Source: JBHICC01 sp046759385 (GTDB lineage: Bacteria > Pseudomonadota > Gammaproteobacteria > Acidiferrobacterales > SPGG2). Taken from it: a DNA stretch of 47,279 nt. This document shows, piece by piece, positions 16,961 to 26,605 of this stretch (positions are counted from its first letter, which is position 1; each line of letters opens with the position of its first letter). A program made the position numbers and the translations under genes. The stretch lies in assembly GCA_046759385.1 (NCBI GenBank), contig JBHICC010000020.1, positions 1 to 47,279 of the forward strand, read 5' to 3'. Below the pieces are notes generated by a model that was not told the origin of the DNA, did not search any database, and worked only from the letters and a program-made list of their open reading frames with translations.

Positions 16961-17401
16961 TTAGCCTCCGAGACTCGTCAAATACGCTATCAGCGCCGCT
17001 GGCTCAAGAACCAGCACCACCTGCGATCCGCGAACCCAAGCTCCGGCAAAAAGGTGCCCGGCACCGGTGGGGGCCGGTCCCACCGGCGTAAAACTGGTGA
17101 CTTCCGCTTCCTCCTCCGACAGCATTTGCGCGTTTCCTACTAATAACCCCACGGGCTGCGGCCGGGCGTCAAGAAAGATCGCGCTTTCCCACTCGCATTG
17201 CCGGGTGACACGCAGATCCTGATCGAGCGGGTAAGCAGGCCAACGTACCTCGCCCTGCGAATGCCAGGCGCCCACGTTTCCGGTTTCGCCGCTATTGAGC
17301 GTGAGATTTTGACGCTGCTCGATGGTAAGACTGGCGCTGCTGGTGAGGAGGTAGTGTGCACCCCCGAGGCGCAGACGCAGATATTGGCTGGAATCTTTCA
17401 A
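16961..17401 (-). CDS. Degenerate CheW-like small protein, TTG start
   Basis: A 146-residue protein between chpA and the other CheW-like gene. Weak CheW-like features are LRLRLGGAHYLLTSSASLTIEQ at the start, GVLVGN-like VGLLVGNAQMLSEEEAEV in the middle and LFAGAWVRGSQVVLVLEPAALIAYL at the end, the last resembling the final strand and helix of CheW. I infer an accessory adaptor, but it could be an unrelated small protein. The frame has no ATG or GTG between the chpA stop and the TTG at 17401, which is preceded by CCGGAG, so a TTG start is likely. The gene starts 60 bases after chpA in the same frame. Confidence 0.6.
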   Translation of the reverse strand: MKDSSQYLRLRLGGAHYLLTSSASLTIEQRQNLTLNSGETGNVGAWHSQGEVRWPAYPLDQDLRVTRQCEWESAIFLDARPQPVGLLVGNAQMLSEEEAEVTSFTPVGPAPTGAGHLFAGAWVRGSQVVLVLEPAALIAYLTSLGG

Positions 17402-17407
17402 CGTTGG

Positions 17408-17413
17408 CTCCGG
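17408..17413 (-). promoter_or_regulatory. Ribosome binding site deciding a TTG start
   Basis: CCGGAG on the minus strand, six bases before TTG 17401. As no other start codon is available in frame after the chpA stop, this supports the TTG as start of the small CheW-like gene. Confidence 0.6.
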
Positions 17414-17461
17414 ATGGTGAGATGAGGTCGCTGTACGACGCGTCCAGCCGTGGTCCCGGCG

Positions 17462-20400
17462 TTAGTGAACGGTTTGTTCTGGCAGCAAGCTCTGTATGTT
17501 GTCGAATAGTTCATCTTCTTGATAGGGCTTGCTCATGTAGCTGTTTACACCGAGACCAAAAGCACGCTTTCTGTGTTTTTCGCCCGCCCGCGACGTGATA
17601 ATAATAATCGGGATATGCCTAAACCTAGAATCCCCCTTTATCCGACTCGTTAACTCGTATCCGTCCATTCTCGGCATCTCAATGTCAACGAGCATAACGT
17701 CCACGACGTGGTCTTGGAGCTGTTCTAACGCATCGACGCCGTCTTTGGCTGTAAGCACTTCCAACCCGCGTTTTTGCAAATGTCGACCGGTGACCTTCCG
17801 CACTGTTAGGGAATCATCCACTACCATAACCACTGGCCGGCGTTTCGCCTTTTCTTGCTCGGCTGCCGGCGTAACGCGTTCAACGTGCAGTGCTTCGTCC
17901 GTCAACCATAATCCGCCGACATCGAGAATCAGAACCACAGTTCCGTCGCCCAAGACCGTCGCCCCCGCGACCCCCTTCAGCTCGCTGAGCTGCGGCCCTA
18001 GGGGCTTTACGACAATCTCTCGAGTGGTTAACAAACCATCGACCTGGATTGCCACTTCTCGCGTCCCGATCTTTGCCAGCAGCACCGGCACCTTACCGCC
18101 GTTGTGATGTGCGGTGGGAATACCCAGGCGCGCACCCACATCCATGAATGAATAAATTTGATCGTTAAAGTTCAACAGCGGGTTCTTGCCCATCGAGACA
18201 TTCAGCTGATCTGTGGGCACCTCGATAATGTTCACAATCGCTGACAAAGGTATGGCGAACCGCTGATCACCGACGTTGACCAGCAGCGCCTGTGTCACCG
18301 AGAGCGTCACCGGCAAGTGAATTGTGAAGGTTGTACCTTCTCCGGCAGTCGTGCTTACGGCCATATTGCCGCCGAGCTGTTTGACTTCGTTTTCCACCAC
18401 ATCCATGCCGACACCGCGCCCGGACAAATGCGTCACCTCGCTTGCCGTCGAAAAGCCTGCGACGAGTATGAACTGAATTAGCTCGTTGTCGGACAGATCC
18501 TTGTCCTCGGAGACCAGCTCGTGCTCGATCGCGCGACGGCGAATCGCGTCGATATCGAGACCGGCGCCATCATCGGAGAAGCTGATCGCGATCTCTGTAC
18601 CTTCCTGACGCGTATCGATCGTAACGGTACCGACCGGGGGTTTTCCTAAGCGACGTCGCTCCTCCTCGCCCTCGATACCGTGATCAAGCGCGTTGCGGAT
18701 CATATGCTCGAACGGGCCCATCATGCGTTCAAGCACGTTGCGGTCGACGTCGACGTCCTGTCCGGTGATACGTAGGTCGACGCGTTTGCCAAGCTCGCGC
18801 GTGGTCTGGCGCGTAATGTGCCTCAGTCTGGCGGCTTGTGTGGAGAAAGCGATCATGCGCGTGCGCATGAGCCCTTCTTGCAGACTCGTATTGATACGCG
18901 CTTGCTGCTGGAGCACAGTTTCAGCTTCGCCGGCAAAGGCGTGTAAGCTGCCCTCTATGGTGCTGAGGTCGTGCAGGCTTTCGGTCAAGCTGCGTGATAG
19001 CTGCTGCAATCGCGAGAAGCGATCGAGCTCCAAGGGGTCGAAACCCGAGCTCGAGTCGCCCTCGGCTGTCTGCTCAGTGCGATAAAGAATTGCCGATTCG
19101 GATTGAATCTCCAGCTCGCGAAGCTGGTCGCGAAAGCGCGACACGTTCCTGTTGAGTTCCCCCAGATTGTCGCGGAATCCGTACACCTGCTGTTCCATAC
19201 GCGCACGCGAGATACTGACTTCGCCGGCATCGTTCACAAGATCGGTCAAAACGCTTGTACGCACCCTGACCTGACCACGACGGTCTCGCCGCTGGCGGAT
19301 CGGATCGGCATCGTCTTCATCGCGACTTCGACGATCGGCCATGAGCTCGGGTTCACTTTCATCTCCCGCTTCCACATCCTTGCTCACGGCGTCATTCTCC
19401 GCTTGCTCCGTCGATGATGTAGGCTCGGCGCCCGCGCTTATCTTGTTCTGCGACACCGCCTGCACCGCCTTGTCAAGCGGTTCGCCGGCCAAGGCGCGCG
19501 CGAGCTTGGCACTAAGAGCGTCCACACTCGAGAGCGGCCGTGCTTGGCGAATCTCGTCAATCAACGTGACCAAGACATCATGAACTTCATCCAACAGGTC
19601 GAATAACCCTGAGCTTGGCGCAAGGCGGTTGTCCTCAACACGTTTAACCAGATCTTCGGTCGTATGCGCAAGATTGCCGACGACCATCGCACTCGCCATA
19701 CGCGCACCGCCTTTTAATGTATGAAGGCCACGCTTGAGGTCCTCGAGCGCTTGCGCATCGTTCTGATCGCCGCGCCAGTGGCGCAGCGCCTCCTCGATCG
19801 TGGCCAACAGGTCGGTGGCCTCCTCGAGGAATACGTCCACCAGCTCGGGATCGATGTCTTCTTCTAACCTGGCGCCACGTGTGACGCTCGGAGGCGAAAC
19901 TGCCGGCGGTGGAGGCGATGGCTCCGATACGGGCTCAGCCGCTGTGGCCTCCTGCTCGGGCTCGGCTGGCTCCGCCGCTCGCTGCTCGACAACCTCGGGC
20001 TTCGGTAACTGATCAGCCTCACGCTGTATGCGCGTGACAAGCTCGGCGAGCCGACTGCGTATTTCACTACTGGAACCGACGTCATCGGTTAGCAACTGTA
20101 CGGCGGTTGCGCAGCATTGCATGAGCTCGTCGAGCAAAGCCAAGTGCCTCTCTTCAAGTGGCAAATTCAACTCTTCCATCGCCTCGAGCAGATGCTCCAT
20201 TTCAGCGCTGGCCTCCGACATCGGATGTATACCGACCGATCGGGCACTGCCGCGCAACGTATGGGTCGCACGCAATAAAGCGTGCGTAACCATGCATGCG
20301 CCACCGGACTGCCGGCAACCCTCGATCTCGTGCGCGATCGTATCCAAATGCCCCTGAGCCTCACCCGTAAAGATATTCAACAAGGTCGGTTCTAGCTTCG

Positions 20401-23275
20401 GAAACGCCTCCTCGGCCTCTGCGGGGCGCGATTCAGCGGGCGGCATCGACGATGCTGGCTCCTCCGCGGGCTGTTCCGAGGACGCAACCGACACAGGCTC
20501 GCCGTTGGCGATTGCGTCTGCGCGCTCGCGCAACGCCTCGATATCAGCGCCCGGCGCAGGGGCCCCTTCGAGCTGTGCGATCAAGTCGGGGAGCACCTCT
20601 TTAACGTCGGTCACTGCGGCGAACAGCGCCTCCGACGGAGGGATCTTGCTATCCCGTACCTTGTTCAACATGTTCTCGATCGCCCACGCGAGCTCACCAA
20701 TTGTGGACGCACCGACCATACGACCGCTGCCCTTTAAGGTGTGAAAGCCGCGTCGAACTTCCGCCAGCGCCTTTTCATTGTCTGAGTTATCGCGCCACTT
20801 CGGAAATTCGCTGTTGATAGCCTCCAAAACCTCACGCGCCTCCTCGATAAAAATCTCCAGCATCTCCGGATCGACGTCATCGGGAAGCGCGGCCGCGGGT
20901 CGCGTAGGCGCGGGGGCTGGTGCGGTTTCAACGGCTGGTGCCGCGGCCTCGGCCTCCGCTGGCGCAGCCGGCGCACTGGCCGGCACGGGCTGTGTGGGCG
21001 GCGGCGTGACGTCGGCCACCGGTGGTTGTGGTGCGGCCGCTTGCGGCGCGGGCTCTGGCGTTGACGGCGCCGACACCGGCTCTGCGGCCACGCGCTCAGT
21101 CACTGGCTCTACTTTGGGCGGCGGCTCGGGCGCAGGCTCAGCGCCGTGCTCGACCATGATAGGTTCTTCAACGATCGGTTCACTAGCAGGTGGAGTGACC
21201 GGCGGCGGCGCGGCGGAGACCGTCTCCGTGCCGCCTAGATGTTGACTCACCAAGGTTGCCAGTGCCTCGATCGAGCGCGCCACGGTCTCGCGAATCTCAT
21301 CTGTAAGCTGGGCCGGATCCTCAGCAACGATAGCGAGCAAGGCACCAGTCTCCAGACTGATTCGCTCGATGCGCTCGTGGCCCTGTATGCGCGCGATCGT
21401 GGCAAGCTGCTCGAGATTCTGTTGCACGCCAACAGCGAGCTCCCCTTCCGCTGGGCCCTCTAACCACCTGGCCACCTGTTCCTGAGCACTGTCGATCAAA
21501 CCGATCGCATCTACATCGCCAAGCTCGGCCGCACTCACGGCAAGCCCCATATCATTTATGGCCGCTTCCATCAGATCGTCGATGTCGCGTCGGCCCGCCT
21601 GCAGCCCCTCGGCATGCGCCGACAAGGTGCCGATACACACGGCAAGCGCATCTAGAACTACCGGGCTCGGCGTGACCTGCCCCGTACGAATCTGCTCAAC
21701 TCGCTCACGGATGACCTCGGCTAACCGCAACGCCTGCTCTTGCTCTTCGCCGAGAATCTGCAGTGCTCCTTGGACTTGACTCAAGTGGGCGGAAATATCT
21801 TCAAGGTGCGCAGGGTTGCTGGCGTCCGCGGCGAAGGCCTCAACAGCCTCTTCGACGTTAGTGAGTGTGGCGCGCATCTCTTCCGCGACCACACTGACAA
21901 GCTCACCAAACTCACCTTCGCTGACTTCCGCCACCTCGATGCCGCTGGTGTCAGGAACACCTTCATCGTCAGCGCTAAGCAGGCCACGTAGGGCCTGCGT
22001 CCAGTCCTCGAGCTGCTTCTTCCAGCTTGGCGCCCATATGTCGCGTGAGCAGTGCTCGACTAACAGCAGCGCGTGTGCCATTCGCATTGACGCGTTTTCC
22101 GATGGCTCGAGTTTGCCCTCAACGACCGCCGTAGTGACCACGCGCAGCTGATCGACGAGCTCTTTAAGGCTCGGAATCCCGAGTAGATCCATCGTGCCCG
22201 CCATCTTACGTAGCATCTCAAGCAACGGCTCGATTGAATCGACATCTTCTCGGTCAGGATCGAAGTAGCCGGAGAGTAGCTCTTGGGCTTCTTTGACCTC
22301 CTCACCCAACGCCGTCGATACGGATCGGATCGTTTCAGGCTCGGGCAGTGTGATCGTGTCGGTGCTCTCATCGGCGACGACGCCGAGCATGCCTTCGAGC
22401 CCAAACGCATGCTTGAGTTGGGCAACCCTGGATCGATCAGACCTGGCTGCACCGAGCTGGTACAGCATCAGTTTGACGAGCGCCTCGGAGCTGTTGCGCA
22501 GCACGCTCTTGTCCGCGCGGTCAATAAGCTTCTTGATCTGTTGATCCAGCCGCGCGACGAGCTTCTTGCGGTCATTGCTTAGCTCAAGTCCACCGGGTGC
22601 CAGCGCTTCGAGCAGTCCGCCAGCGACCCAGAACAGCTGCTCTAGAACGCCAACAGGTGCCTTGCGTTCAAGCTCCTCTACGGCACTAGAGATCGACGCC
22701 AACGCATGAGCATCGTTACTGTCGCGTAGCCAGCTGAGTAACGCGGCCTGAAGATTAGGTCGAAGCCTTTGCGCTAACTGCGCGTACTCGTCCTCAGTAA
22801 GTTGCGCGTCATCATCCTCTCTCGGGGGTGGCCTAACGGAAAGATCAGGGACGAAAAGCTCTTCATCGGAAACAGGCTCATGCCCAGCCGCGGTGCGCAG
22901 CTCATTAATAATCGGCAACAGGCGTAGCGGCGCCTCGGCTTGCCCAAACTGAAGGCCGCCAAGATAGTCGGGCAACAGCAGAATCGCGCGTGTAAGAAGT
23001 TCCAGGACGTCATCGTTTGCTGCGATGTCTTCGTTTAGGATCGCCTCGGCGAGTGTTTCGGCTTCGCGGCCGAGCATGGCGGCACCGTCCAGCTCGACCA
23101 TCTGCAGGGTGCCGACGACCTGGTGTAGGTGGGTGATACAGAAGCGCAGGCGTGTGTCGTCGGACGGGTTCTCTGCAAACGACTCAAGCGCGATATGCGC
23201 TTGTTTCAGACTCTCGTCGATCTCGCTCTTGACCCATCCGAGCGTGCTCGGGTCGACTTTGCTTGTGGTGCTCAT
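17462..23275 (-). CDS. chpA: ChpA/PilL-type hybrid chemosensory histidine kinase
   Basis: A very large (1937-residue) CheA-type kinase, the central enzyme of the Pil-Chp system that controls type IV pili and surface sensing. Phosphotransfer domains visible by their HxxKG or similar motif are an N-terminal degenerate one (H51, HQVVG), one in which serine replaces histidine (HLSQVQG, S499), and three canonical ones at H845 (HTLKGSG), H1005 (HTLRGSA) and H1185 (HTLKGGA). A Pro/Ala-rich linker lies at about residues 680-790. The dimerisation and ATPase part has the N box HMIRNALDHGIE (N1528) and GAGLD and GRGVGMDVV loops. It is followed by a CheW-like domain (about 1630-1780) and a C-terminal receiver with D1864 (LVDIEMPRMDG). 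The design resembles Pseudomonas ChpA, which also has Ser/Thr variants of Hpt. It follows pilJ without pilK. Confidence 0.92.
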   Translation of the reverse strand: MSTTSKVDPSTLGWVKSEIDESLKQAHIALESFAENPSDDTRLRFCITHLHQVVGTLQMVELDGAAMLGREAETLAEAILNEDIAANDDVLELLTRAILLLPDYLGGLQFGQAEAPLRLLPIINELRTAAGHEPVSDEELFVPDLSVRPPPREDDDAQLTEDEYAQLAQRLRPNLQAALLSWLRDSNDAHALASISSAVEELERKAPVGVLEQLFWVAGGLLEALAPGGLELSNDRKKLVARLDQQIKKLIDRADKSVLRNSSEALVKLMLYQLGAARSDRSRVAQLKHAFGLEGMLGVVADESTDTITLPEPETIRSVSTALGEEVKEAQELLSGYFDPDREDVDSIEPLLEMLRKMAGTMDLLGIPSLKELVDQLRVVTTAVVEGKLEPSENASMRMAHALLLVEHCSRDIWAPSWKKQLEDWTQALRGLLSADDEGVPDTSGIEVAEVSEGEFGELVSVVAEEMRATLTNVEEAVEAFAADASNPAHLEDISAHLSQVQGALQILGEEQEQALRLAEVIRERVEQIRTGQVTPSPVVLDALAVCIGTLSAHAEGLQAGRRDIDDLMEAAINDMGLAVSAAELGDVDAIGLIDSAQEQVARWLEGPAEGELAVGVQQNLEQLATIARIQGHERIERISLETGALLAIVAEDPAQLTDEIRETVARSIEALATLVSQHLGGTETVSAAPPPVTPPASEPIVEEPIMVEHGAEPAPEPPPKVEPVTERVAAEPVSAPSTPEPAPQAAAPQPPVADVTPPPTQPVPASAPAAPAEAEAAAPAVETAPAPAPTRPAAALPDDVDPEMLEIFIEEAREVLEAINSEFPKWRDNSDNEKALAEVRRGFHTLKGSGRMVGASTIGELAWAIENMLNKVRDSKIPPSEALFAAVTDVKEVLPDLIAQLEGAPAPGADIEALRERADAIANGEPVSVASSEQPAEEPASSMPPAESRPAEAEEAFPKLEPTLLNIFTGEAQGHLDTIAHEIEGCRQSGGACMVTHALLRATHTLRGSARSVGIHPMSEASAEMEHLLEAMEELNLPLEERHLALLDELMQCCATAVQLLTDDVGSSSEIRSRLAELVTRIQREADQLPKPEVVEQRAAEPAEPEQEATAAEPVSEPSPPPPAVSPPSVTRGARLEEDIDPELVDVFLEEATDLLATIEEALRHWRGDQNDAQALEDLKRGLHTLKGGARMASAMVVGNLAHTTEDLVKRVEDNRLAPSSGLFDLLDEVHDVLVTLIDEIRQARPLSSVDALSAKLARALAGEPLDKAVQAVSQNKISAGAEPTSSTEQAENDAVSKDVEAGDESEPELMADRRSRDEDDADPIRQRRDRRGQVRVRTSVLTDLVNDAGEVSISRARMEQQVYGFRDNLGELNRNVSRFRDQLRELEIQSESAILYRTEQTAEGDSSSGFDPLELDRFSRLQQLSRSLTESLHDLSTIEGSLHAFAGEAETVLQQQARINTSLQEGLMRTRMIAFSTQAARLRHITRQTTRELGKRVDLRITGQDVDVDRNVLERMMGPFEHMIRNALDHGIEGEEERRRLGKPPVGTVTIDTRQEGTEIAISFSDDGAGLDIDAIRRRAIEHELVSEDKDLSDNELIQFILVAGFSTASEVTHLSGRGVGMDVVENEVKQLGGNMAVSTTAGEGTTFTIHLPVTLSVTQALLVNVGDQRFAIPLSAIVNIIEVPTDQLNVSMGKNPLLNFNDQIYSFMDVGARLGIPTAHHNGGKVPVLLAKIGTREVAIQVDGLLTTREIVVKPLGPQLSELKGVAGATVLGDGTVVLILDVGGLWLTDEALHVERVTPAAEQEKAKRRPVVMVVDDSLTVRKVTGRHLQKRGLEVLTAKDGVDALEQLQDHVVDVMLVDIEMPRMDGYELTSRIKGDSRFRHIPIIIITSRAGEKHRKRAFGLGVNSYMSKPYQEDELFDNIQSLLPEQTVH

Positions 23276-23392
23276 CGAAGGTCGTTAAGCGCTACCCTGT
23301 TCCAATCCCCGGCAGGTGGCCCGTTTCATTCACGCTTGTCGTCCAGGCTGTCACTAACTTACGCCGGACCCTGCCCCGGATAGGCGCGGGGC

Positions 23393-25582
23393 TCAGGCGG
23401 GAAGCTTGAACCCGGCCACCGATGCTTGCAGCTCGCGCGCGAGATCGGATAGCTTGCCGATCGATTCCGCCGTTTGCCGAGTACCGGTTGAGGTCAAGGT
23501 CGTGGTTTCGCTGATCTGTGCCATGCTTCCAGACACCGCCGTAGCGGTTTCAGACTGCGTGAGCGCGGTGCGGGCCATTTCCTGAATCAGGTCGGACAGC
23601 TGCTCTGACACCGACTCGATTTCCCCCAGCGCTTGGCCGGCCGTATCCGCCAGGCGCGTCGTCTCGACCACCCCATTTGTCGTCTGTTCCATCGAGGCTA
23701 CGGCTTCGTTGGTATCCGATTGAATGGTCTTTACCAGTGCACCGATCTGTTTGGTCGCTTCACCGGAGCGTTCCGCTAGCCGTTGCACCTCGTCGGCAAC
23801 CACCGCGAAGCCGCGTCCCGCTTCGCCTGCCATTGCCGCCTGAATCGCCGCGTTCAAGGACAGGATGTTGGTCTGCTCGGCAATGTCGTTGATGAGCTCG
23901 AGGATTTCGCCGATCTGCTGCGAGCTCTCGCCCAAGCGCTTGATTCGTTTCGCGGTCTCCTGGATCTGCTCGCGCATCTCGTCCATACCGCGAATGGTAT
24001 TCTGTACCGCCTCGGTACCGCGCTTTGCTGTCGACACCGAGCCCTGCGCTACTTCAGCGGAGTTTTCCGCGCTTTGGGACATCTCCTGCATCGACTTGGC
24101 CATCTCCATGACGCTATCCGTGGTCTCGGTGATTTGTGCTGCCTGGCGCAGGGTAGCCTCGGTCAGTTCAGTCGCCGTCTGACGGCTGCGTTCGGATTCC
24201 ACGGCCACCTGCTGCGCAGCGTTCTTGATCCGATGAACCAGGTTGCGCATTTCTCTGACCGCGAAGTTGATCGAGTCGGCGATCGCGCCCGTGATCTGCT
24301 CGGTGACCTCGGGCTGGATCGTGAGATCGCCGTCGGCCAGGTCGCCCATCTCATCGAGCAGCTTGAGAATAGCGTCTTGGGTAGCGCGGTTTTGCTCGGA
24401 GCTGGAGCGCGCGCGATCCTTCTCGTCACTGACGAACTTCCATCCCATCAGTCCGAGAACCACGAGCGCCAGCAGCGCCAGAACCACAGTCGCCGGTGTC
24501 ATCCAGCGCCGCTCCGATGCGAGCCCGCTGTAGGCGTTCACCAGGTCCGTGGATTTGCTCAACAACAGGTTGCTGTTCTTGAACACCACGGTGCTCGCCT
24601 TCTGCGATATGATCAAGTCGGCGGCGTTCTCGAGGATTCCCTGCAAATGCGTATCCATCTTTGCGAACGTGGCCGCGGCCGCTTGTACTCGCTTCTTGAC
24701 CATCCCTGAAGTATTGGCCTCAAGCCTTTTTACGGTCGCGCGATAGCGCCTTGAATCGCGGCCAATTCTTGTTGTCGCTGCTGATGCCTGTTCGCCGCCT
24801 TGGGCAAATATGTTGGCACTCATCGCCAGGCTAAGCCCTAGCGCCTGCTGGTTAATCGCCTTGTGCAGGTCGTCCATCTTCATAATACCCGCCATGCGAT
24901 CGCCGCCCTGTTTGCCTCCCATAGCACCGTGCTGGCCCATCTGCACGAGCGCATCGTTTTTCTCCAACAATTCAGGGCTAAGCGTGTTGATCGCTGTTAC
25001 GTGCTTGCCCATGGCCAAAATGTTCTCTTTCTGGCCAAGGATCTGGTCGACGTGGCCGCGAATGCCGGCGTTCGGTTTCGGCGCCCAGATCTGGGACACC
25101 GCCGCCAGTGCTGGCCGCACGTTTTCCGGGCTTGGGGGAATACCTAACTTCGGGTCGCCGTTTTTCAGCGCGTTAATAATACCGTCGAAGCGGTTGCGAG
25201 AGACTTTCAAGGTTTGGAACGCCGCCGGCTCTCCCCGCGCTGCTTCACGCGCATCCTTCGCCAGGCGCTGCGACAACATCAGCAGTTGGCTCGCTTGCTC
25301 AATGTATTTGGCATCGCGGTCAGCCTGTTGCCCGTTGGCGTAGAGCAACCAACCGGCGCCGATGATTGAGAGTACCAGCACCACGCCCAAGAATGGGAGT
25401 ACCGAAGGCAGTCCCTGAAGAAACGCCAGGCCTGACAGCAGCGCGCGCGGACGTTCCTGGATGTCCACATACTCTCCAGTATCATCTAGCCGAATCTCTT
25501 CCGTGGACAGATCAACAATGTCTTCGGAAGGTTGTTCTAATCCTGCCGTGTCGTCGGCCCTTGGTAATTTGACTATGGCCAT
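23393..25582 (-). CDS. pilJ: PilJ-type methyl-accepting chemotaxis receptor
   Basis: A 729-residue receptor. About 55 cytosolic residues precede the first membrane segment (VLPFLGVVLVLSIIGAGWLL), a feature shared with PilJ. A helical periplasmic PilJ domain (about 85-355) is followed by a second membrane segment (VVLALLALVVLGLMGWKFV) and a HAMP-like region. The conserved hairpin tip is INDIAEQTNILSLNAAIQAA, followed by GRGFAVVADEVQRLAERS. It senses a signal, in the Pseudomonas case probably pilin or surface contact, and controls ChpA through PilI-type adaptors. GAGGT precedes ATG 25582. It lies between pilI and chpA in one operon. No methyltransferase gene is next to it. Confidence 0.93.
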   Translation of the reverse strand: MAIVKLPRADDTAGLEQPSEDIVDLSTEEIRLDDTGEYVDIQERPRALLSGLAFLQGLPSVLPFLGVVLVLSIIGAGWLLYANGQQADRDAKYIEQASQLLMLSQRLAKDAREAARGEPAAFQTLKVSRNRFDGIINALKNGDPKLGIPPSPENVRPALAAVSQIWAPKPNAGIRGHVDQILGQKENILAMGKHVTAINTLSPELLEKNDALVQMGQHGAMGGKQGGDRMAGIMKMDDLHKAINQQALGLSLAMSANIFAQGGEQASAATTRIGRDSRRYRATVKRLEANTSGMVKKRVQAAAATFAKMDTHLQGILENAADLIISQKASTVVFKNSNLLLSKSTDLVNAYSGLASERRWMTPATVVLALLALVVLGLMGWKFVSDEKDRARSSSEQNRATQDAILKLLDEMGDLADGDLTIQPEVTEQITGAIADSINFAVREMRNLVHRIKNAAQQVAVESERSRQTATELTEATLRQAAQITETTDSVMEMAKSMQEMSQSAENSAEVAQGSVSTAKRGTEAVQNTIRGMDEMREQIQETAKRIKRLGESSQQIGEILELINDIAEQTNILSLNAAIQAAMAGEAGRGFAVVADEVQRLAERSGEATKQIGALVKTIQSDTNEAVASMEQTTNGVVETTRLADTAGQALGEIESVSEQLSDLIQEMARTALTQSETATAVSGSMAQISETTTLTSTGTRQTAESIGKLSDLARELQASVAGFKLPA

Positions 25583-25655
25583 GATCGCTACCTCGTCTCT
25601 AGTAGAGACTCAGGGTCTACTTTCCTCTGTACAAGAATGTCATTTGCGCGCAGCC

Positions 25656-26198
25656 TCAGGCAGCCACATGCATGAACGTCGCGGTGCCCGCGAGCGCATG
25701 CATGTCGAACACACCCCAGACCACGTTGTCTCGCAAGAACGCCCCCTGCAAGTACGGTACGACAGGATCGTCCAACGTCGATGTCTCCTGTCGTTCCAGC
25801 TCCTCGTCGAAATGCCGCAGACCCAGCACTTCGTTCACCAACAGCCCGCTATTTAGCCCCTCCACGTTCATCACCAGTAGCCGAACCTCCTCCTCGAGGA
25901 ATAGCGGCTCCTTGCCCAGATATTCGGCGAGATCGATGATCGTCAACAAGGTGCCCCGGATGTTAGCGATCCCTTTTACCCAGGACTTGGTCCCGGGCAC
26001 CGGCGTGACGACCGGACAAGGCAAGACCTCTCCGATATCACCCAGTGGTGTAACGAGGTGTAGATCCGCTAAGCGAAACCCCACTCCCGTCCACAGTACC
26101 GGGCCCTTCGTCTCCTCTGGAAGACTCGGGGCGCTCTCCACGCTTGCCCGCTCCATTTGCCGTAGCAAAGCAAGCGGATCCTGTGTAGACATAGCCAT
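25656..26198 (-). CDS. pilI: PilI-type CheW adaptor protein
   Basis: A 180-residue CheW-family adaptor linking the PilJ receptor and ChpA. The domain starts at about residue 38 with WTGVGFRLADLHLVTPLGDIGEVL, with GTKSWVKGIANIRGTLLTIIDLAEYLG in the middle, the hallmark GxANxRG segment of CheW. VEGLNSGLLVNEVLGLRHF is the typical second half. An N-terminal extension (residues 1-35) is as in PilI. The start ATG 26198 lies four bases after the pilH stop, and TGAGGA overlapping that stop is its ribosome site, so translation is coupled. Confidence 0.9.
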   Translation of the reverse strand: MAMSTQDPLALLRQMERASVESAPSLPEETKGPVLWTGVGFRLADLHLVTPLGDIGEVLPCPVVTPVPGTKSWVKGIANIRGTLLTIIDLAEYLGKEPLFLEEEVRLLVMNVEGLNSGLLVNEVLGLRHFDEELERQETSTLDDPVVPYLQGAFLRDNVVWGVFDMHALAGTATFMHVAA

Positions 26199-26202
26199 GT
26201 CC

Positions 26203-26565
26203 TCAGAGCGCCTTGATCTTCGTCATCAGGTCGGTTTCGTCAATTGGCTTAACGATATAGTCTTTGGCTCCTTGACGTAGTCCCCAGGCCTTGTCGGTCT
26301 CCTGGTTTTTTGAGGAACAGACGATAACTGGGATGTTACCGGTCTCAGGATCTTTCGAAATCGAACGCGTTGCCTGAAAACCGTTCATTCCCGGCATGAC
26401 GATGTCCATCAAGATCAGGTCGGGCTTGTCTGATTTTGCTTTACTGATCGCCTCCTCGCCGCTCATCGCCGTGGTCACCGCGAAGCCGTTCTTGGCGAGC
26501 ATCTGCGCCAAGACGTGTGCATCAGTTGGTGAGTCATCCACCACAAGTATTTTGTTAATTGCCAT
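26203..26565 (-). CDS. pilH: PilH response regulator (single receiver)
   Basis: A 120-residue CheY-like single-domain receiver. Acidic pair D10/D11, phosphorylation site D54 (LILMDIVMPGMNG), a Ser/Thr switch in IVCSSKNQE and the lysine in DYIVKPIDE are all present. In Pseudomonas, PilH counteracts PilG on pilus retraction and extension. The MAINKILVVDDSPT start and GMNGFQATRSI are strongly like PilH. It is the second gene of the pilGHIJ-chpA operon. Confidence 0.93.
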   Translation of the reverse strand: MAINKILVVDDSPTDAHVLAQMLAKNGFAVTTAMSGEEAISKAKSDKPDLILMDIVMPGMNGFQATRSISKDPETGNIPVIVCSSKNQETDKAWGLRQGAKDYIVKPIDETDLMTKIKAL

Positions 26566-26605
26566 GTCTCTAGCCGCCTTTGCGTCAGCACGTCGCCGTG
26601 TCGCG

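Noticed and set aside
20880..21240. Repetitive-looking GC-rich stretch
   Set aside because: It encodes the Pro/Ala linker of chpA and is explained by amino-acid composition.
23783..24709. A 308-codon plus-strand frame
   Set aside because: Antisense shadow of the signalling domain of pilJ; the text is His/Leu/Arg-rich and low in sense.
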